From CALZIK01 sp046756565 (GTDB lineage Bacteria > Acidobacteriota > Thermoanaerobaculia > Multivoradales > JAHEKO01), in contig JBHHWO010000069.1 of NCBI GenBank assembly GCA_046756565.1, positions 1 through 24,868 on the forward strand: DNA of 24,868 nt, in the 5' to 3' direction. Made by a program: the position numbers and the translations under genes. Below, one piece after another: positions 6,968 through 15,511 of the stretch. The notes beneath the pieces were generated by a model that did not search any database, had not been told where the DNA came from, and saw nothing but the letters and a program-made list of their open reading frames with translations. Position 1 is the first letter of the stretch, and each line of letters opens with the position of its first letter.

Positions 6968-8514
6968 CGATGCTCAAGGCCCGGCGGGCCCTGCTCTCGG
7001 TTTTCGACAAGCGAGATGTCGTCGATTTCGCCAAGGGACTGAGCCACCTCGGCATCGAGATCCTGTCGACGGGCGGGACCTACCAGACCCTGAGCGGCGC
7101 CGGTCTCGAGCTCATCCGGGTCTCGGACGTCACCGGCTATCCCGAGATCCTGGACGGCCGCGTCAAGACGCTCCATCCGCAGCTCCACGGCGGCATCCTG
7201 GCCGACCGTGAGCGAGCGTCGCACCTGAGCCAGCTCGCGGAGCATCGGATAACGGCGATCGACCTCGTGGTCGTCAATCTGTATCCGTTCCAGAAGGTCG
7301 CGGCGTCGGGGGCGCCGTTCGAAGAAACCATCGAGATGATCGACGTCGGAGGGCCGGCGATGATCCGAGCCGGCGCCAAGAACCACCGGGGGGTCATCGT
7401 GGTCGTCGACCCCGACGACTACCCGCAGGTGCTGGCGGCTCTGGAGGAGGGCGACGGAACGGTTCCGGACTCGCTGCGACGCAATCTCGCCCTCAAGGCC
7501 TTTCGCCACACGCAGTCCTACGACGCGGCCATCGCGCAGTGGCTCGAGGGTCTGGCGACCGAGGGCGACGACGAGTTGCCACACCACTTGCTCCTGGACC
7601 TGAAGCGAGAGAGCCGCCTGCGCTATGGCGAGAATCCCCACCAGCGAGCCGCTCTCTACCGGCTGCACGGCCAGCCTGGAGTCTTCGACGGCTTCGAAAA
7701 GCTCCAGGGCAAGGAGCTCTCGTTCAACAATCTTCTCGACACCGACGCCGCTCGCCGCATGGTGAGCGCATTCGATGAGCCTGCGGCGGTCGTGGTCAAA
7801 CACAACAATCCATGTGGCGCCGCCCGCGGCGACAGCTGTGCTGCCGCCTATTCCCGCGCTCTGGCCTGCGATCCGGTCTCGGCCTTCGGCTCGGTCGTCG
7901 CGGTCAATCGCAACGTGGATCTCGAGCTCGCCGAGGCTATGGCGCCGCAGTTCGTTGAGGTCGTGGTGGCGCCTGGCTACGACGAGGAGGCGCTGATCCG
8001 GCTGTCGAGAAAATCGAATCTGCGCCTGATCTGCTGCCCGCTGCAGGCACCGGCCGACAAGCGGGAGTTTCGAGCAGTGGACGGCGGCTTCCTGGTCCAG
8101 GACGAGGACCTCGCGGCCGGCGAAGTGGACGGCTGGCGCTGCCCAACCCGCAGGCAGCCGACTCCGCAGGAGCTGGACGCACTAGCGTTCGCCTGGAGAA
8201 TCGTCCGCCACGTCCGTTCGAACGCGATCGTCGTGACCAATCAGAATCAGACGGTCGGCATCGGCGCGGGGCAGATGAGCCGCGTCGACTCGTGCCGGCT
8301 CGCCGTCGGCAAGGCGGAGCTGCCGGTCGCCGGCGCGGTTGCCGCCTCCGACGCATTCTTCCCGTTCCGCGACGGCCTCGATCTCCTGGCGGACGCCGGG
8401 GTCAAGGCGGTGATCCAGCCGGGCGGAAGCAAGCGCGACTCGGAGGTCGTCGAGGCGGCCGACGAGCATGGCTTGGCGATGCTGATGACCGGCAAGAGGC
8501 ATTTCCGCCACTGA
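6964..8514 (+). CDS. purH: Bifunctional AICAR transformylase / IMP cyclohydrolase
   Basis: 516 residues, the usual length. The protein catalyses the last two steps of IMP synthesis: formyl transfer from 10-formyl-THF to AICAR, then ring closure. The N-terminal cyclohydrolase (MGS-like) domain shows LLSVFDK, STGGT, GRVKTLHP-LHGGIL, NLYPF and DVGGPAMIRAGAKN. The transformylase domain shows RYGENPHQ, NNLLDTDAA, VVKHNNPCGAA with the catalytic Lys279-His280 pair, AFGSVVAVN, TNQNQTVGIGAGQMSR and DAFFPF-DGLDLLADAGV. The C-terminus ends in TGKRHFRH, as in typical PurH. A second ATG at 6970 is an alternative start. The gene overlaps its upstream neighbour by 4 nt and the lolA-like gene by 1 nt, so the three are probably one transcript. 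Confidence 0.97.
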   Translation: MTMLKARRALLSVFDKRDVVDFAKGLSHLGIEILSTGGTYQTLSGAGLELIRVSDVTGYPEILDGRVKTLHPQLHGGILADRERASHLSQLAEHRITAIDLVVVNLYPFQKVAASGAPFEETIEMIDVGGPAMIRAGAKNHRGVIVVVDPDDYPQVLAALEEGDGTVPDSLRRNLALKAFRHTQSYDAAIAQWLEGLATEGDDELPHHLLLDLKRESRLRYGENPHQRAALYRLHGQPGVFDGFEKLQGKELSFNNLLDTDAARRMVSAFDEPAAVVVKHNNPCGAARGDSCAAAYSRALACDPVSAFGSVVAVNRNVDLELAEAMAPQFVEVVVAPGYDEEALIRLSRKSNLRLICCPLQAPADKREFRAVDGGFLVQDEDLAAGEVDGWRCPTRRQPTPQELDALAFAWRIVRHVRSNAIVVTNQNQTVGIGAGQMSRVDSCRLAVGKAELPVAGAVAASDAFFPFRDGLDLLADAGVKAVIQPGGSKRDSEVVEAADEHGLAMLMTGKRHFRH

Positions 8515-9227
8515 TGGCTTCGAACCTACCGATGGCGCATCCTCGGCCGCCGTGGTCGAAACGACGGTCGACCGCGATACTGCTGGTGGTCGTGAGCTTG
8601 CTCGTTTCGGCGAGGCTCGTGCTCGCCACCGGCGCGACCACCACGGTAGACGCAGCCGACCCCTGGACGCTGGTGTCGCTGGCGCGCAACGAGCTCCAAA
8701 GCGGCTCGCCGCTCGAGGCTCGCTTCACCCAGACCTTCCTGCCCAGCGGGTTCTCTACGGGCGATCTCGAATCCGGCGCCCTGTACGTCGATCTGCCGCT
8801 CTGTATCCGCTTCGAGTATACGGAGCCCTTCCCGAAGAACTTTCTGCTGTGTGGCGACTGGGTGTACACATGGAACCCCGGAGAGGTGAGCGGCCGCCGG
8901 TTTCTCGCCACCGACGACGAAGCCGAGGGCCTGGATCTGCTCCGGCTCGAGGTCGACGAGCTGGAGACGCGCTACCGCGCCGAGCTCGCGCCGAACCGAG
9001 ACGAACGGACGGTAGTCAACCTGATCTCGATGGATCCCGAGGCCGAGATCCGAGCGGCTTCGCTGGAGCTCGATCGCCGCCAGGTGGGAGCCGCTACCCA
9101 CAGCCTTCACGCCCTCGCCTACGAGGACCGGAGCGGCAACCGAACGCGTTTCGAGATCTCCGGCTACCGGCCCCTGGCGGAAGTTGCCGTGCTCAGGCCG
9201 CCGGCTCTCGAATGGCTCGAGGACTAA
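8514..9227 (+). CDS. LolA-family outer-membrane lipoprotein carrier-like protein
   Basis: 237 residues from the ATG overlapping the purH stop (TGATG); a second in-frame ATG lies at 8532. A long basic n-region and hydrophobic segment (ILLVVVSLLVSARLVLA) form a signal peptide. The mature part follows the LolA pattern: LEARFTQTFLPSGFSTGDLESGALYVDLPLCIRFEYTEPFPKNFLLCGDWVYTW, then DLLRL and a repeated antiparallel beta pattern. LolA shuttles lipoproteins from the LolCDE complex across the periplasm to the outer membrane. No lolB or lolCDE is nearby. Two cysteines (CIRFEY and LLCGDW) could form a disulfide. The family call is firm; equivalence to E. coli lolA is inferred. Confidence 0.75.
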   Translation: MASNLPMAHPRPPWSKRRSTAILLVVVSLLVSARLVLATGATTTVDAADPWTLVSLARNELQSGSPLEARFTQTFLPSGFSTGDLESGALYVDLPLCIRFEYTEPFPKNFLLCGDWVYTWNPGEVSGRRFLATDDEAEGLDLLRLEVDELETRYRAELAPNRDERTVVNLISMDPEAEIRAASLELDRRQVGAATHSLHALAYEDRSGNRTRFEISGYRPLAEVAVLRPPALEWLED

Positions 9228-9288
9228 AGGCGGACCGTATAATGCGGCCGCGGGTTCCCCGTTCCGCAGAATCTACTTCTCTATCCGA

Positions 9289-9957
9289 ATGAAGCTCGTG
9301 TCTCGCCTTCTTGTGGGAATCGCCGTGCTCTCCGGCACGCTCGTGGTGAGCTCGACTCCCGCGAGCGCGAAACGCCGCGCGCCGTACGCGCGCGGCGAGA
9401 TCGTCCTGGTTACCGGCGTCGTGACCGACCTCGCCGCCGAGCCGGTCGCAGGGATCGAGGTGGTGCTCGAGGCGTCGCGGCATTCCTACGACTACCTACG
9501 CTTCCGAAAACGAACTCCGGTCGTACGGACAATCAGCGGTACGACGGCCTCGGACGGCTCTTTCGAGCTTCGATGGCCATGGGACAAGGGGTTCAATCGC
9601 TTCGAGCTCCGCTTCGGCGTCACCGTGGCCCGGCCCGGCGGAGACTACTTCCACGCCATGCACAAGGAGGACCTCAGTCGCCGGATCAAGCACGGCAGTC
9701 CGGTGGTCTCCACGGTTCGGCTCGAGGACATCAGCTTCCTCGTGTCCTATCGCGAGTTCCGAGAGTCGATCGAAGGCGAGGACCAGCGCGAGGTCTACCG
9801 CGAAGTAGGAAAACCGGATAAGGTCCGGCGGAGAGTTTCTCCGGCCCACTCCGAGGTAGATTGGTGGTATTTCGACCTTGGCAAGGTCTATCGATTCAGG
9901 GACGGGGAGCTCGTAGACGTCGAAGACTTCGAGCCCGTGACGCCTTTCGATTCCTGA
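9289..9957 (+). CDS. Exported beta-sandwich protein with BamE-like tail
   Basis: 222 residues starting at ATG 9289. Residues 1-24 are a signal peptide ending TPASA. Residues ~33-130 look like a carboxypeptidase-regulatory-like beta-sandwich: VTGVVTDLAAEPVAGIEVVLEASRHS, then TTASDGSFELRW. The C-terminal part (EVYREVGKPDKVRRR, then SEVDWWYFDLGKVYRFRDGELVDVEDF) resembles the small SmpA/BamE-like or DUF2845 fold, in which a VGxPD turn is followed by a W-W-Y-F strand and a GK-hairpin. It is likely a periplasmic protein, possibly in envelope assembly given its position after the lolA-like gene, but no specific function can be stated. Confidence 0.55.
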   Translation: MKLVSRLLVGIAVLSGTLVVSSTPASAKRRAPYARGEIVLVTGVVTDLAAEPVAGIEVVLEASRHSYDYLRFRKRTPVVRTISGTTASDGSFELRWPWDKGFNRFELRFGVTVARPGGDYFHAMHKEDLSRRIKHGSPVVSTVRLEDISFLVSYREFRESIEGEDQREVYREVGKPDKVRRRVSPAHSEVDWWYFDLGKVYRFRDGELVDVEDFEPVTPFDS

Positions 9958-9967
9958 CGCAAGGTAT

Positions 9968-10993
9968 TTGTACTTGAGCCGTAACCCTTCACTTGCCGTC
10001 GCGACCGAGCTGTCGACCGCCGTGCGCGGCACCCGGTTTCTCGGGCTCGTCGCCGATCAGCTGGCTGCGACAGAAGACCTCATCCGGCTCAAGATCGGGT
10101 CCGACATACCGTTCATCACCGACGCCAGCGAGTACATTTTCAACGGTGGCGGAAAGCGGGTCCGGCCGGCCCTGCTGTTGCTCTCATCGAAGATGCTGGG
10201 CAATCCGGGCGACGAAGACGTCACATATGCTGCAGTCATCGAGTTCATACACACGGCCACTCTCGTCCACGACGACATTATCGACGACTCGAAGCTGCGC
10301 CGCGGCCAGAGCACCGTCCATAACGTCTGGGACAACAGCCAGACGGTTCTTCTCGGGGATTGGCTCTACACGACCTCGATGAAGATGGCGCTGGGCCACG
10401 ACCGGTTGGACGTGGTGCGGAAGCTGTGCGAGGCGACGTTGAGAATGACCGAGGGCGAGCTGATGGTGCTCGACCGCCTCGGAGCTTTGAACGTCTCCCG
10501 TGAAGAGTACTTCGACATCATCGAGCGCAAGACCGCCTTTCTGTTCTCGGCCGCGTGTTCCATCCCGGCCCTCGCAGGCGGCAGCGAGACCGAGCGCACC
10601 GCTCTGGACGACTATGGCCGCGCCCTGGGACTCTGCTTCCAGCTGGTCGACGACCTGCTCGACTTCACCGAGAGCGAAGCGTCTCTGGGCAAGCCGGCGC
10701 TGTCCGACCTCAAGGGCGGCAAACTCACGCTCCCTCTGATCCTGCTTCTGCCGCGACTCGACAGCGGCCGGAAGCGCTGGATCGAGTGGGTTCTCGAGGA
10801 CCGCGACTTCAGCCGGGTCGAGCCGCAACAGATCCTCGAGCTGGTGACCAGCACCGGCATCGTCGAGGAAGTCAGGGAGCTGGCCGAATCGTACGCCTCA
10901 GCCGCCCGGAAAGCTCTTCAAGGCCTCCCTGCCGGTGAGGCCCGTGACGCGCTCGAGTTCGCGCCAGAATTCGTCCTCAACCGTCGTTCCTGA
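9968..10993 (+). CDS. Long-chain polyprenyl diphosphate synthase (octaprenyl type)
   Basis: 341 residues from TTG at 9968; TTG at 9974 is an equal alternative, and AAGG at 9961-9964 could serve either. It condenses isopentenyl diphosphate units onto an allylic primer to make the chain for isoprenoid quinones. It carries GGGKRVRPALLL, the first Asp-rich motif HDDIIDD (DDIID at 102-106), the DWL loop, and the second Asp-rich motif QLVDDLLDF (228-232), followed by GKPALSDLKGGKLTLPLI. The residue five positions before the first motif is Ala97, which leaves the elongation pocket open and supports a long (C35-C50) product. The final 96 bp overlap the 3' end of the opposite-strand gene. Confidence 0.9.
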   Translation: MYLSRNPSLAVATELSTAVRGTRFLGLVADQLAATEDLIRLKIGSDIPFITDASEYIFNGGGKRVRPALLLLSSKMLGNPGDEDVTYAAVIEFIHTATLVHDDIIDDSKLRRGQSTVHNVWDNSQTVLLGDWLYTTSMKMALGHDRLDVVRKLCEATLRMTEGELMVLDRLGALNVSREEYFDIIERKTAFLFSAACSIPALAGGSETERTALDDYGRALGLCFQLVDDLLDFTESEASLGKPALSDLKGGKLTLPLILLLPRLDSGRKRWIEWVLEDRDFSRVEPQQILELVTSTGIVEEVRELAESYASAARKALQGLPAGEARDALEFAPEFVLNRRS

Positions 10994-12052
10994 CGGCGGC
11001 TCCAGTCCGAATGCCTTGACCGAGCGGCCGCCGGCTTCGCTTCTGGATCCCACACCCTCGAGCGACGTCTCGAAGAGCCGGAGCCCGGCGATCTCCGCGT
11101 CCGCGAGCACCGCGGCAAAACGGAACCGGCGAGGCTCGAGATCCGACCACGAGCCGCGGCCGGGGGGAGCCAGAAACCAGGTCGCGGGCTCGGCGCTGTC
11201 CGGTCCGTGGATACGCTCGATGCCGGTGTAGACGAGGCCTCGAGCGCCCCCCCGGCTCGAGAACACGACGTTGAGGTAGCCCTCGGCGACTTCGCCCATG
11301 TCGAAGACGACCCAGCGACCGAGGGGAATACGACGCTCGGCCTCCGGAAAATGGCGCTCCCAGTCGCTACGGCCCAGGAGCCGGATCCGGGCGCTCGCCC
11401 GCGCCGGCCCGGCAATCAGGTGGCGGTCGAGAACCGGCCGCATGGTCTTCGCGATCGGCTCTCCCCAGTCGCCGACCGGCGGAGCGCCCCATACCTGAAC
11501 CGGTGCCTCGTCCTCGGCCACAAAGCCCGCCGAAAGCAGGGCCGCTTCGTACCGAGAGGTCGAGCGCCAGGTCGCATCGGTCACGATCGCGCCCCTGGCT
11601 CCCCTGGCTCCCCTGGCTCCGAGATCCAGAGAGAGCAGAAGGCCACCGGCTCCGCGGCGGCTGCGCAACTGCACCACGATCCGATTCGCCGCGCCTCGCA
11701 GGAACCGGCCCACTTCGTAGGTGTCCAGCGGCTCGTCGTCGCGGTAGCTCCCGCTCCCGAGAGCCTTGCCGTTGAGGAACAGCCAGTAACCCTCGTCGGC
11801 CTGGATCATGAGCTCCGCGGCATCCGGCACCGCACCGGCCAGCTCAAAGTCCTTGTAAACGAAGAAGTTGACCCAGCCACCCCCCGGCTCGGCGGCGGTC
11901 GACCAGACCCACTCGGCGCTTCCGGTGGGCAGCCGTCGCTCGAGACCGGCCGGTCGTAGCCAGCGCTCGTAAGCGGCCAGGGCCAGCAGCACGGCGGCGG
12001 CGACGAGGATGCGAATCCGCCTCTGCTTTGGGCGCTGGTCGGAGCTGTCCAT
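10898..12052 (-). CDS. Membrane-anchored rhamnosidase-like (GH78 N-terminal type) protein
   Basis: 384 residues from ATG 12052; GTG at 12070 would add six residues but its aggag abuts the codon. The N-terminus is basic, then a single hydrophobic helix (RILVAAAVLLALAAYERW), so it is probably anchored with the bulk outside. Two beta-sandwich blocks resemble the non-catalytic modules of bacterial alpha-L-rhamnosidases: WVNFFVYKDFEL followed by a WLFLNG-G-G segment and FLRGAANRIVVQL, and later RWVVFDMGEVAEGYLNVVFSSRGGARG. The (alpha/alpha)6 catalytic barrel of GH78 is missing, so sugar binding rather than hydrolysis is more likely. A 9-bp unit repeated three times at 11592-11618 encodes GARGARGAR. 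Function is unknown. Confidence 0.6.
   Translation of the reverse strand: MDSSDQRPKQRRIRILVAAAVLLALAAYERWLRPAGLERRLPTGSAEWVWSTAAEPGGGWVNFFVYKDFELAGAVPDAAELMIQADEGYWLFLNGKALGSGSYRDDEPLDTYEVGRFLRGAANRIVVQLRSRRGAGGLLLSLDLGARGARGARGAIVTDATWRSTSRYEAALLSAGFVAEDEAPVQVWGAPPVGDWGEPIAKTMRPVLDRHLIAGPARASARIRLLGRSDWERHFPEAERRIPLGRWVVFDMGEVAEGYLNVVFSSRGGARGLVYTGIERIHGPDSAEPATWFLAPPGRGSWSDLEPRRFRFAAVLADAEIAGLRLFETSLEGVGSRSEAGGRSVKAFGLEPPSGTTVEDEFWRELERVTGLTGREALKSFPGG
11592..11618. repeat. Three tandem 9-bp repeats inside the rhamnosidase-like gene
   Basis: CCCCTGGCT occurs three times without interruption. On the minus strand it keeps the reading frame and encodes a Gly-Ala-Arg series. Copy number could change by slippage without a frameshift. 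Confidence 0.85.
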
Positions 12053-12099
12053 CGGCTGGCAGGCTAGCACTCCTGCGGACCGGGATGAACGCGGCTTCG

Positions 12100-12129
12100 T
12101 TGACGCCCGCCAATCGCGACCGATAGATT
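12100..12129 (+). promoter_or_regulatory. Candidate promoter of the KDO operon
   Basis: TTGACG (12100-12105) and TAGATT (12124-12129) are separated by 18 nt. The predicted start near 12136 would give a leader of roughly 88 nt before kdsB. The leader contains a small hairpin (TTGCCG at 12167-12172 with CGGCAA at 12176-12181). Confidence 0.5.
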
Positions 12130-12223
12130 AGGCCGTGCACCTCGTCGACCTCGCCGCCGCCCGCCGTTGCCGGCCCGGCAATGTCTCCGAGGGCAACCGA
12201 AGGCCCGACCCACGGGGGTCGCG

Positions 12224-12982
12224 ATGACGGTCATCGCCGCGATTCCGGCCCGCTACGACTCGGCCCGTCTACCCGGAAAGCCGCTCCTCGAAGTGGCCGG
12301 CATGGCTCTGATCGAGCGAGTCTACCGGCAGGTCGAGCGCGCGAGCGACATCACCGAGACCATCGTCCTGACCGATGACGAGCGGATCGAGGCGGCGGTC
12401 GCCGGTTTCGGCGGCAAGGTCGCGATGACGCCGCGAGAGCTGGCGAGCGGCACCGACCGGGTCGCCTTCGCCGCACGGCACTGGGACCCCGAGGTAGTCC
12501 TCAACGTCCAGGGCGACGAGCCGCTCGTATCGCCCGACGCCTTGAGTCGCCTCGCGCGTTACCTGAGCGAGCATCCTTCGAGTCCGGTCGCGACACTTGC
12601 CGCGCCGGCGCGAGCCGGGGATCTCGACGACCCGAACGTGGTCAAGGTGGTGGTCGCGAGCGACGGGCGCGCCCTCTACTTCAGCCGAGCCGGCATTCCC
12701 TATCCGCGGAATCCTGAGTGCGTCGAACCGCTCGCCCACGTCGGGGTCTACGGCTATCAGCGGGCAGCGCTGCTCGAGATCGCGTCGATCGAGCCGTCAC
12801 CGCTCGAGCGGGCCGAGTCCCTCGAGCAGCTGCGAATGCTCGAGAACGGCTACGACATTCAGGTCCTCCGCGTACCGGAAGCATGGCCAGGAGTCGATAC
12901 AATCGAGGATCTGAGGCAGGTCGCGCAGATCCTGGCCGGAAGCGGCGGTCGGTCGCCCGAGCGGCCGGGAGGCGGTTCGTAG
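12224..12982 (+). CDS. kdsB: 3-deoxy-manno-octulosonate cytidylyltransferase (CMP-KDO synthetase)
   Basis: 252 residues from ATG 12224, which places the family N-terminus MTVIAAIPARYDSARLPGKPL directly at the start; longer upstream starts add unrelated residues. The enzyme activates KDO with CTP to CMP-KDO for transfer to lipid A. Visible motifs: the nucleotide-binding PARYxSxRLPGKPL, ELASGTDRV, NVQGDEP (metal-binding Asp), YFSRAGIPYPR, HVGVYGY, and ExLEQLRxLENGYDIQV. The C-terminus PGVDTIEDL is typical. It is the first gene of the KDO operon, 26 bp ahead of pyrG, which makes the CTP it consumes. The last ~15 residues (GGRSPERPGGGS) are an unconserved tail. Confidence 0.95.
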   Translation: MTVIAAIPARYDSARLPGKPLLEVAGMALIERVYRQVERASDITETIVLTDDERIEAAVAGFGGKVAMTPRELASGTDRVAFAARHWDPEVVLNVQGDEPLVSPDALSRLARYLSEHPSSPVATLAAPARAGDLDDPNVVKVVVASDGRALYFSRAGIPYPRNPECVEPLAHVGVYGYQRAALLEIASIEPSPLERAESLEQLRMLENGYDIQVLRVPEAWPGVDTIEDLRQVAQILAGSGGRSPERPGGGS

Positions 12983-13008
12983 CCTCGAACCAGAGGGAGC
13001 ACAGGACT

Positions 13009-14670
13009 ATGACGGCGAAATTCATATTCATCACCGGCGGGGTCGTCTCGTCCCTGGGCAAGGGAGTCACCGCCGCGTCGGTGGGCGCGGTGCTCGAGGC
13101 CCGGGGGTTTTCGGTGACGCTGATGAAGTTCGATCCCTACGTCAACGTCGACCCGGGAACCATGTCGCCGTATCAGCACGGAGAGGTCTTCGTCACCGAC
13201 GATGGCGCCGAGACCGATCTCGATCTGGGGCACTACGAGCGATTCACTCACTCTAGATCGAGCCGGCACCACAACTACACGACCGGCAAGATCTACGAGA
13301 CGGTGATCAACAAGGAGCGCCGGGGCGACTACCTCGGCAAGACCGTCCAGGTCGTCCCACACGTGACCGACGAGATCAAGTCGGCGATGCGCCGGCTCGA
13401 AGACCAGGCCGACGTCGTCATCATCGAGATCGGCGGCACTATCGGTGACATCGAATCGCTGCCCTTCCTGGAGGCCATCCGCCAGCTCCGGCTCGAGCTC
13501 GGCAAGCACAACGCCTGTCACATCCACTTGACGCTGGTGCCCTACATCACGGCGGCCGACGAGCTCAAGACCAAGCCCACCCAGCATTCGGTACGCGAGC
13601 TTCGAGCGATCGGAATCTCGGCCGACGTCCTGGTGTGCCGCTGCGACCGGCCGCTGCCCAAGGACGTCAAGGCCAAGATCGCTCTGTTCTGTAACGTCGA
13701 GCCCGAGCACGTGATCGCAGCGCAGGACGTTCCGACGATCTACGAGGTGCCGCTGACGTTTTGCCGGGAAGGTCTCGACGAGACCCTGCTCGAGATCCTC
13801 AATCTGCCGCAATACCCTCGAGACATCACACCCTGGGAAGATCTGGTCGGCAAGATCAAGAGTCCCAAGCATCACGTGCGCATCGGCATCGTCGGCAAGT
13901 ACATCGAGCTGCCCGACGCCTACAAGAGCCTGAACGAGGCGCTCATGCACGGCGGCATCGCCAACAACTCGCAGGTCGAGCTCGTGTTCATCAGCGCCGA
14001 GGAGATCGAGAGCGGCAACTGGCCGCGCGAGATGTCCGAGGTCGACGGACTCCTGGTTCCAATCGGCTTCGGCCAACGGGGTACCGAAGGCAAGATCAGC
14101 GCCATCCGATACGCGCGCGAGCAGCAAGTGCCTTTCTTCGGAATCTGCCTCGGCATGCAGTGCCTGGTGATCGAGTTCGCCCGCAACGTCTGTGGAATCA
14201 AGGGCGCCACATCGACCGAGTTCGAGTCCGAAACCCCGGTTCCGGTGATCTACAAGCTGCGAGACCTCCTGGGCGTCGAAGCGATGGGCGGCACCATGCG
14301 TCTGGGCGCCTACCCCTGCGTGTTGACCGAGGGTAGCCTGGCGCACGAGATCTACGGCATCGGCGAGACCAACGAGCGGCACCGCCATCGCTACGAGGTC
14401 AATCAGAAATACCTCGACACCTTGACGGACAACGGACTCGCGGTCTCCGGAATGAGTCCGGACGGGAAATTTGTCGAGATGGTCGAACTGCCCGGGCATC
14501 CATGGTTCCTCGGCTGCCAGTTCCACCCCGAGTACAAGTCAAAGCCCACCGATCCACACCCCCTGTTCGTTTCCTACATCCGGGCCGCGCTCGAGGAGCA
14601 GGTGCGAAAGAAGGAGCCCGAGCGAGTGCGAGAGCGCGAATCGATCCAGACTGCGCGGAGCACGGCCTAG
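13009..14670 (+). CDS. pyrG: CTP synthase
   Basis: 553 residues from ATG 13009, preceded by AGGGAG about 9-10 nt upstream. It aminates UTP to CTP using glutamine. The N-terminal synthetase domain starts KFIFITGGVVSSLGKGVTAAS (P-loop) and includes MKFDPYVNVDPGTMSPYQHGEV, DLDLGHYERF and EIGGTIGDIESLPF. The C-terminal class I glutaminase has GICLGMQ with nucleophile Cys380 and a HPEY segment bearing the His/Glu pair. CTP is the co-substrate of KdsB encoded immediately before it, a sensible metabolic grouping also known from other bacteria. KdsA begins 7 bp after the stop, with its ribosome binding site overlapping the pyrG stop. A few residues at the C-terminus are highly charged and variable. 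Confidence 0.97.
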   Translation: MTAKFIFITGGVVSSLGKGVTAASVGAVLEARGFSVTLMKFDPYVNVDPGTMSPYQHGEVFVTDDGAETDLDLGHYERFTHSRSSRHHNYTTGKIYETVINKERRGDYLGKTVQVVPHVTDEIKSAMRRLEDQADVVIIEIGGTIGDIESLPFLEAIRQLRLELGKHNACHIHLTLVPYITAADELKTKPTQHSVRELRAIGISADVLVCRCDRPLPKDVKAKIALFCNVEPEHVIAAQDVPTIYEVPLTFCREGLDETLLEILNLPQYPRDITPWEDLVGKIKSPKHHVRIGIVGKYIELPDAYKSLNEALMHGGIANNSQVELVFISAEEIESGNWPREMSEVDGLLVPIGFGQRGTEGKISAIRYAREQQVPFFGICLGMQCLVIEFARNVCGIKGATSTEFESETPVPVIYKLRDLLGVEAMGGTMRLGAYPCVLTEGSLAHEIYGIGETNERHRHRYEVNQKYLDTLTDNGLAVSGMSPDGKFVEMVELPGHPWFLGCQFHPEYKSKPTDPHPLFVSYIRAALEEQVRKKEPERVRERESIQTARSTA

Positions 14671-14677
14671 GAGCCCG

Positions 14678-15511
14678 GTGGTCGAATCGGTCGAGCTCGC
14701 ATCCGGAATCCGCGCCGGTGGTTCGGACTTTGCGGTGGTCGCGGGACCCTGCGTCATCGAGGGCGAGGACCAGCTCATCGAGGCGGCCGAGGCGGTGCGC
14801 TCGATGTCGGCGCGGCTCGGCCGGCCGATCGTGTTCAAGGCGTCGTTCGACAAGGCCAATCGCAGCTCGATTCGAAGCTACCGCGGGCCCGGGCTCGACG
14901 AGGGGCTCGCCCTTCTGAGAAAGGTCGGAGCGCAGACCGGCATGTCCCTGCTGACCGACGTTCACGAGCCGGACCAGTGCGCGGCGGTGGCCGAAGTCTG
15001 CGACGTGCTTCAGATACCGGCGTTTCTGTGCCGGCAGACCGACCTGATCGCCGCCGCCGGCGCCACCGGGCGGCCGGTAAACATCAAGAAGGGACAGTTC
15101 GTCGCGCCGGAGGACATGGCGCTCGCGGTCGAGAAGGCCCGGGAAGCGGGCTGCCAGTCGGTGACGGTGACCGAGCGTGGGTCGTCGTTCGGGTACCACA
15201 ACCTGGTGGTGGACATGCGCTCGTTCTCGATTCTCCATGCACGCGGCATCCCGGTGCTGTTCGACGTCACCCACTCACTCCAGTTGCCGAGCGCGGAAGG
15301 CACCGAGACCGGCGGCCAGCGCGAGTTCGCGGAGCCGCTGGCGCGAGCCGCGGTCGCCGCCGGTGCGGACGGCGTCTACATGGAAGTTCACCCGCGGCCC
15401 GACGAGGCTCTCTCGGACCGTACCACCCAGCTCGATCCTGCCCGAGCCGAGCACCTCCTGTCGCAACTGATGGCGCTCAGAGCCGACACCTTCGACATGG
15501 CCGGCTCATGA
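14678..15511 (+). CDS. kdsA: KDO-8-phosphate synthase
   Basis: 277 residues starting at GTG 14678, four bases after an AGGAG that overlaps the pyrG stop. The enzyme condenses arabinose-5-phosphate with phosphoenolpyruvate to KDO-8-P. Motifs: VVAGPCVIEGEDQ near the start, FKASFDKANRSS, LTDVHEPDQC, IPAFLCRQTDL, PVNIKKGQF, VTERGSSFGYHNLVVDMR, FDVTHSLQLP, MEVHPRPDEALSD. Cys25 in AGPC stands where non-metal enzymes (E. coli) have Asn; with the His of DVTHS, the Glu of YMEVH and the Asp of ALSD it forms the metal site of the metal-dependent class, as in Aquifex. This class call is from known family alignments, not tested here. The stop overlaps kdsD (ATGA). Confidence 0.95.
   Translation: MVESVELASGIRAGGSDFAVVAGPCVIEGEDQLIEAAEAVRSMSARLGRPIVFKASFDKANRSSIRSYRGPGLDEGLALLRKVGAQTGMSLLTDVHEPDQCAAVAEVCDVLQIPAFLCRQTDLIAAAGATGRPVNIKKGQFVAPEDMALAVEKAREAGCQSVTVTERGSSFGYHNLVVDMRSFSILHARGIPVLFDVTHSLQLPSAEGTETGGQREFAEPLARAAVAAGADGVYMEVHPRPDEALSDRTTQLDPARAEHLLSQLMALRADTFDMAGS

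Noticed and set aside
12859..14526. Minus-strand open frame of 555 codons
   Set aside because: It is antisense to pyrG and the end of kdsB, both unmistakable.
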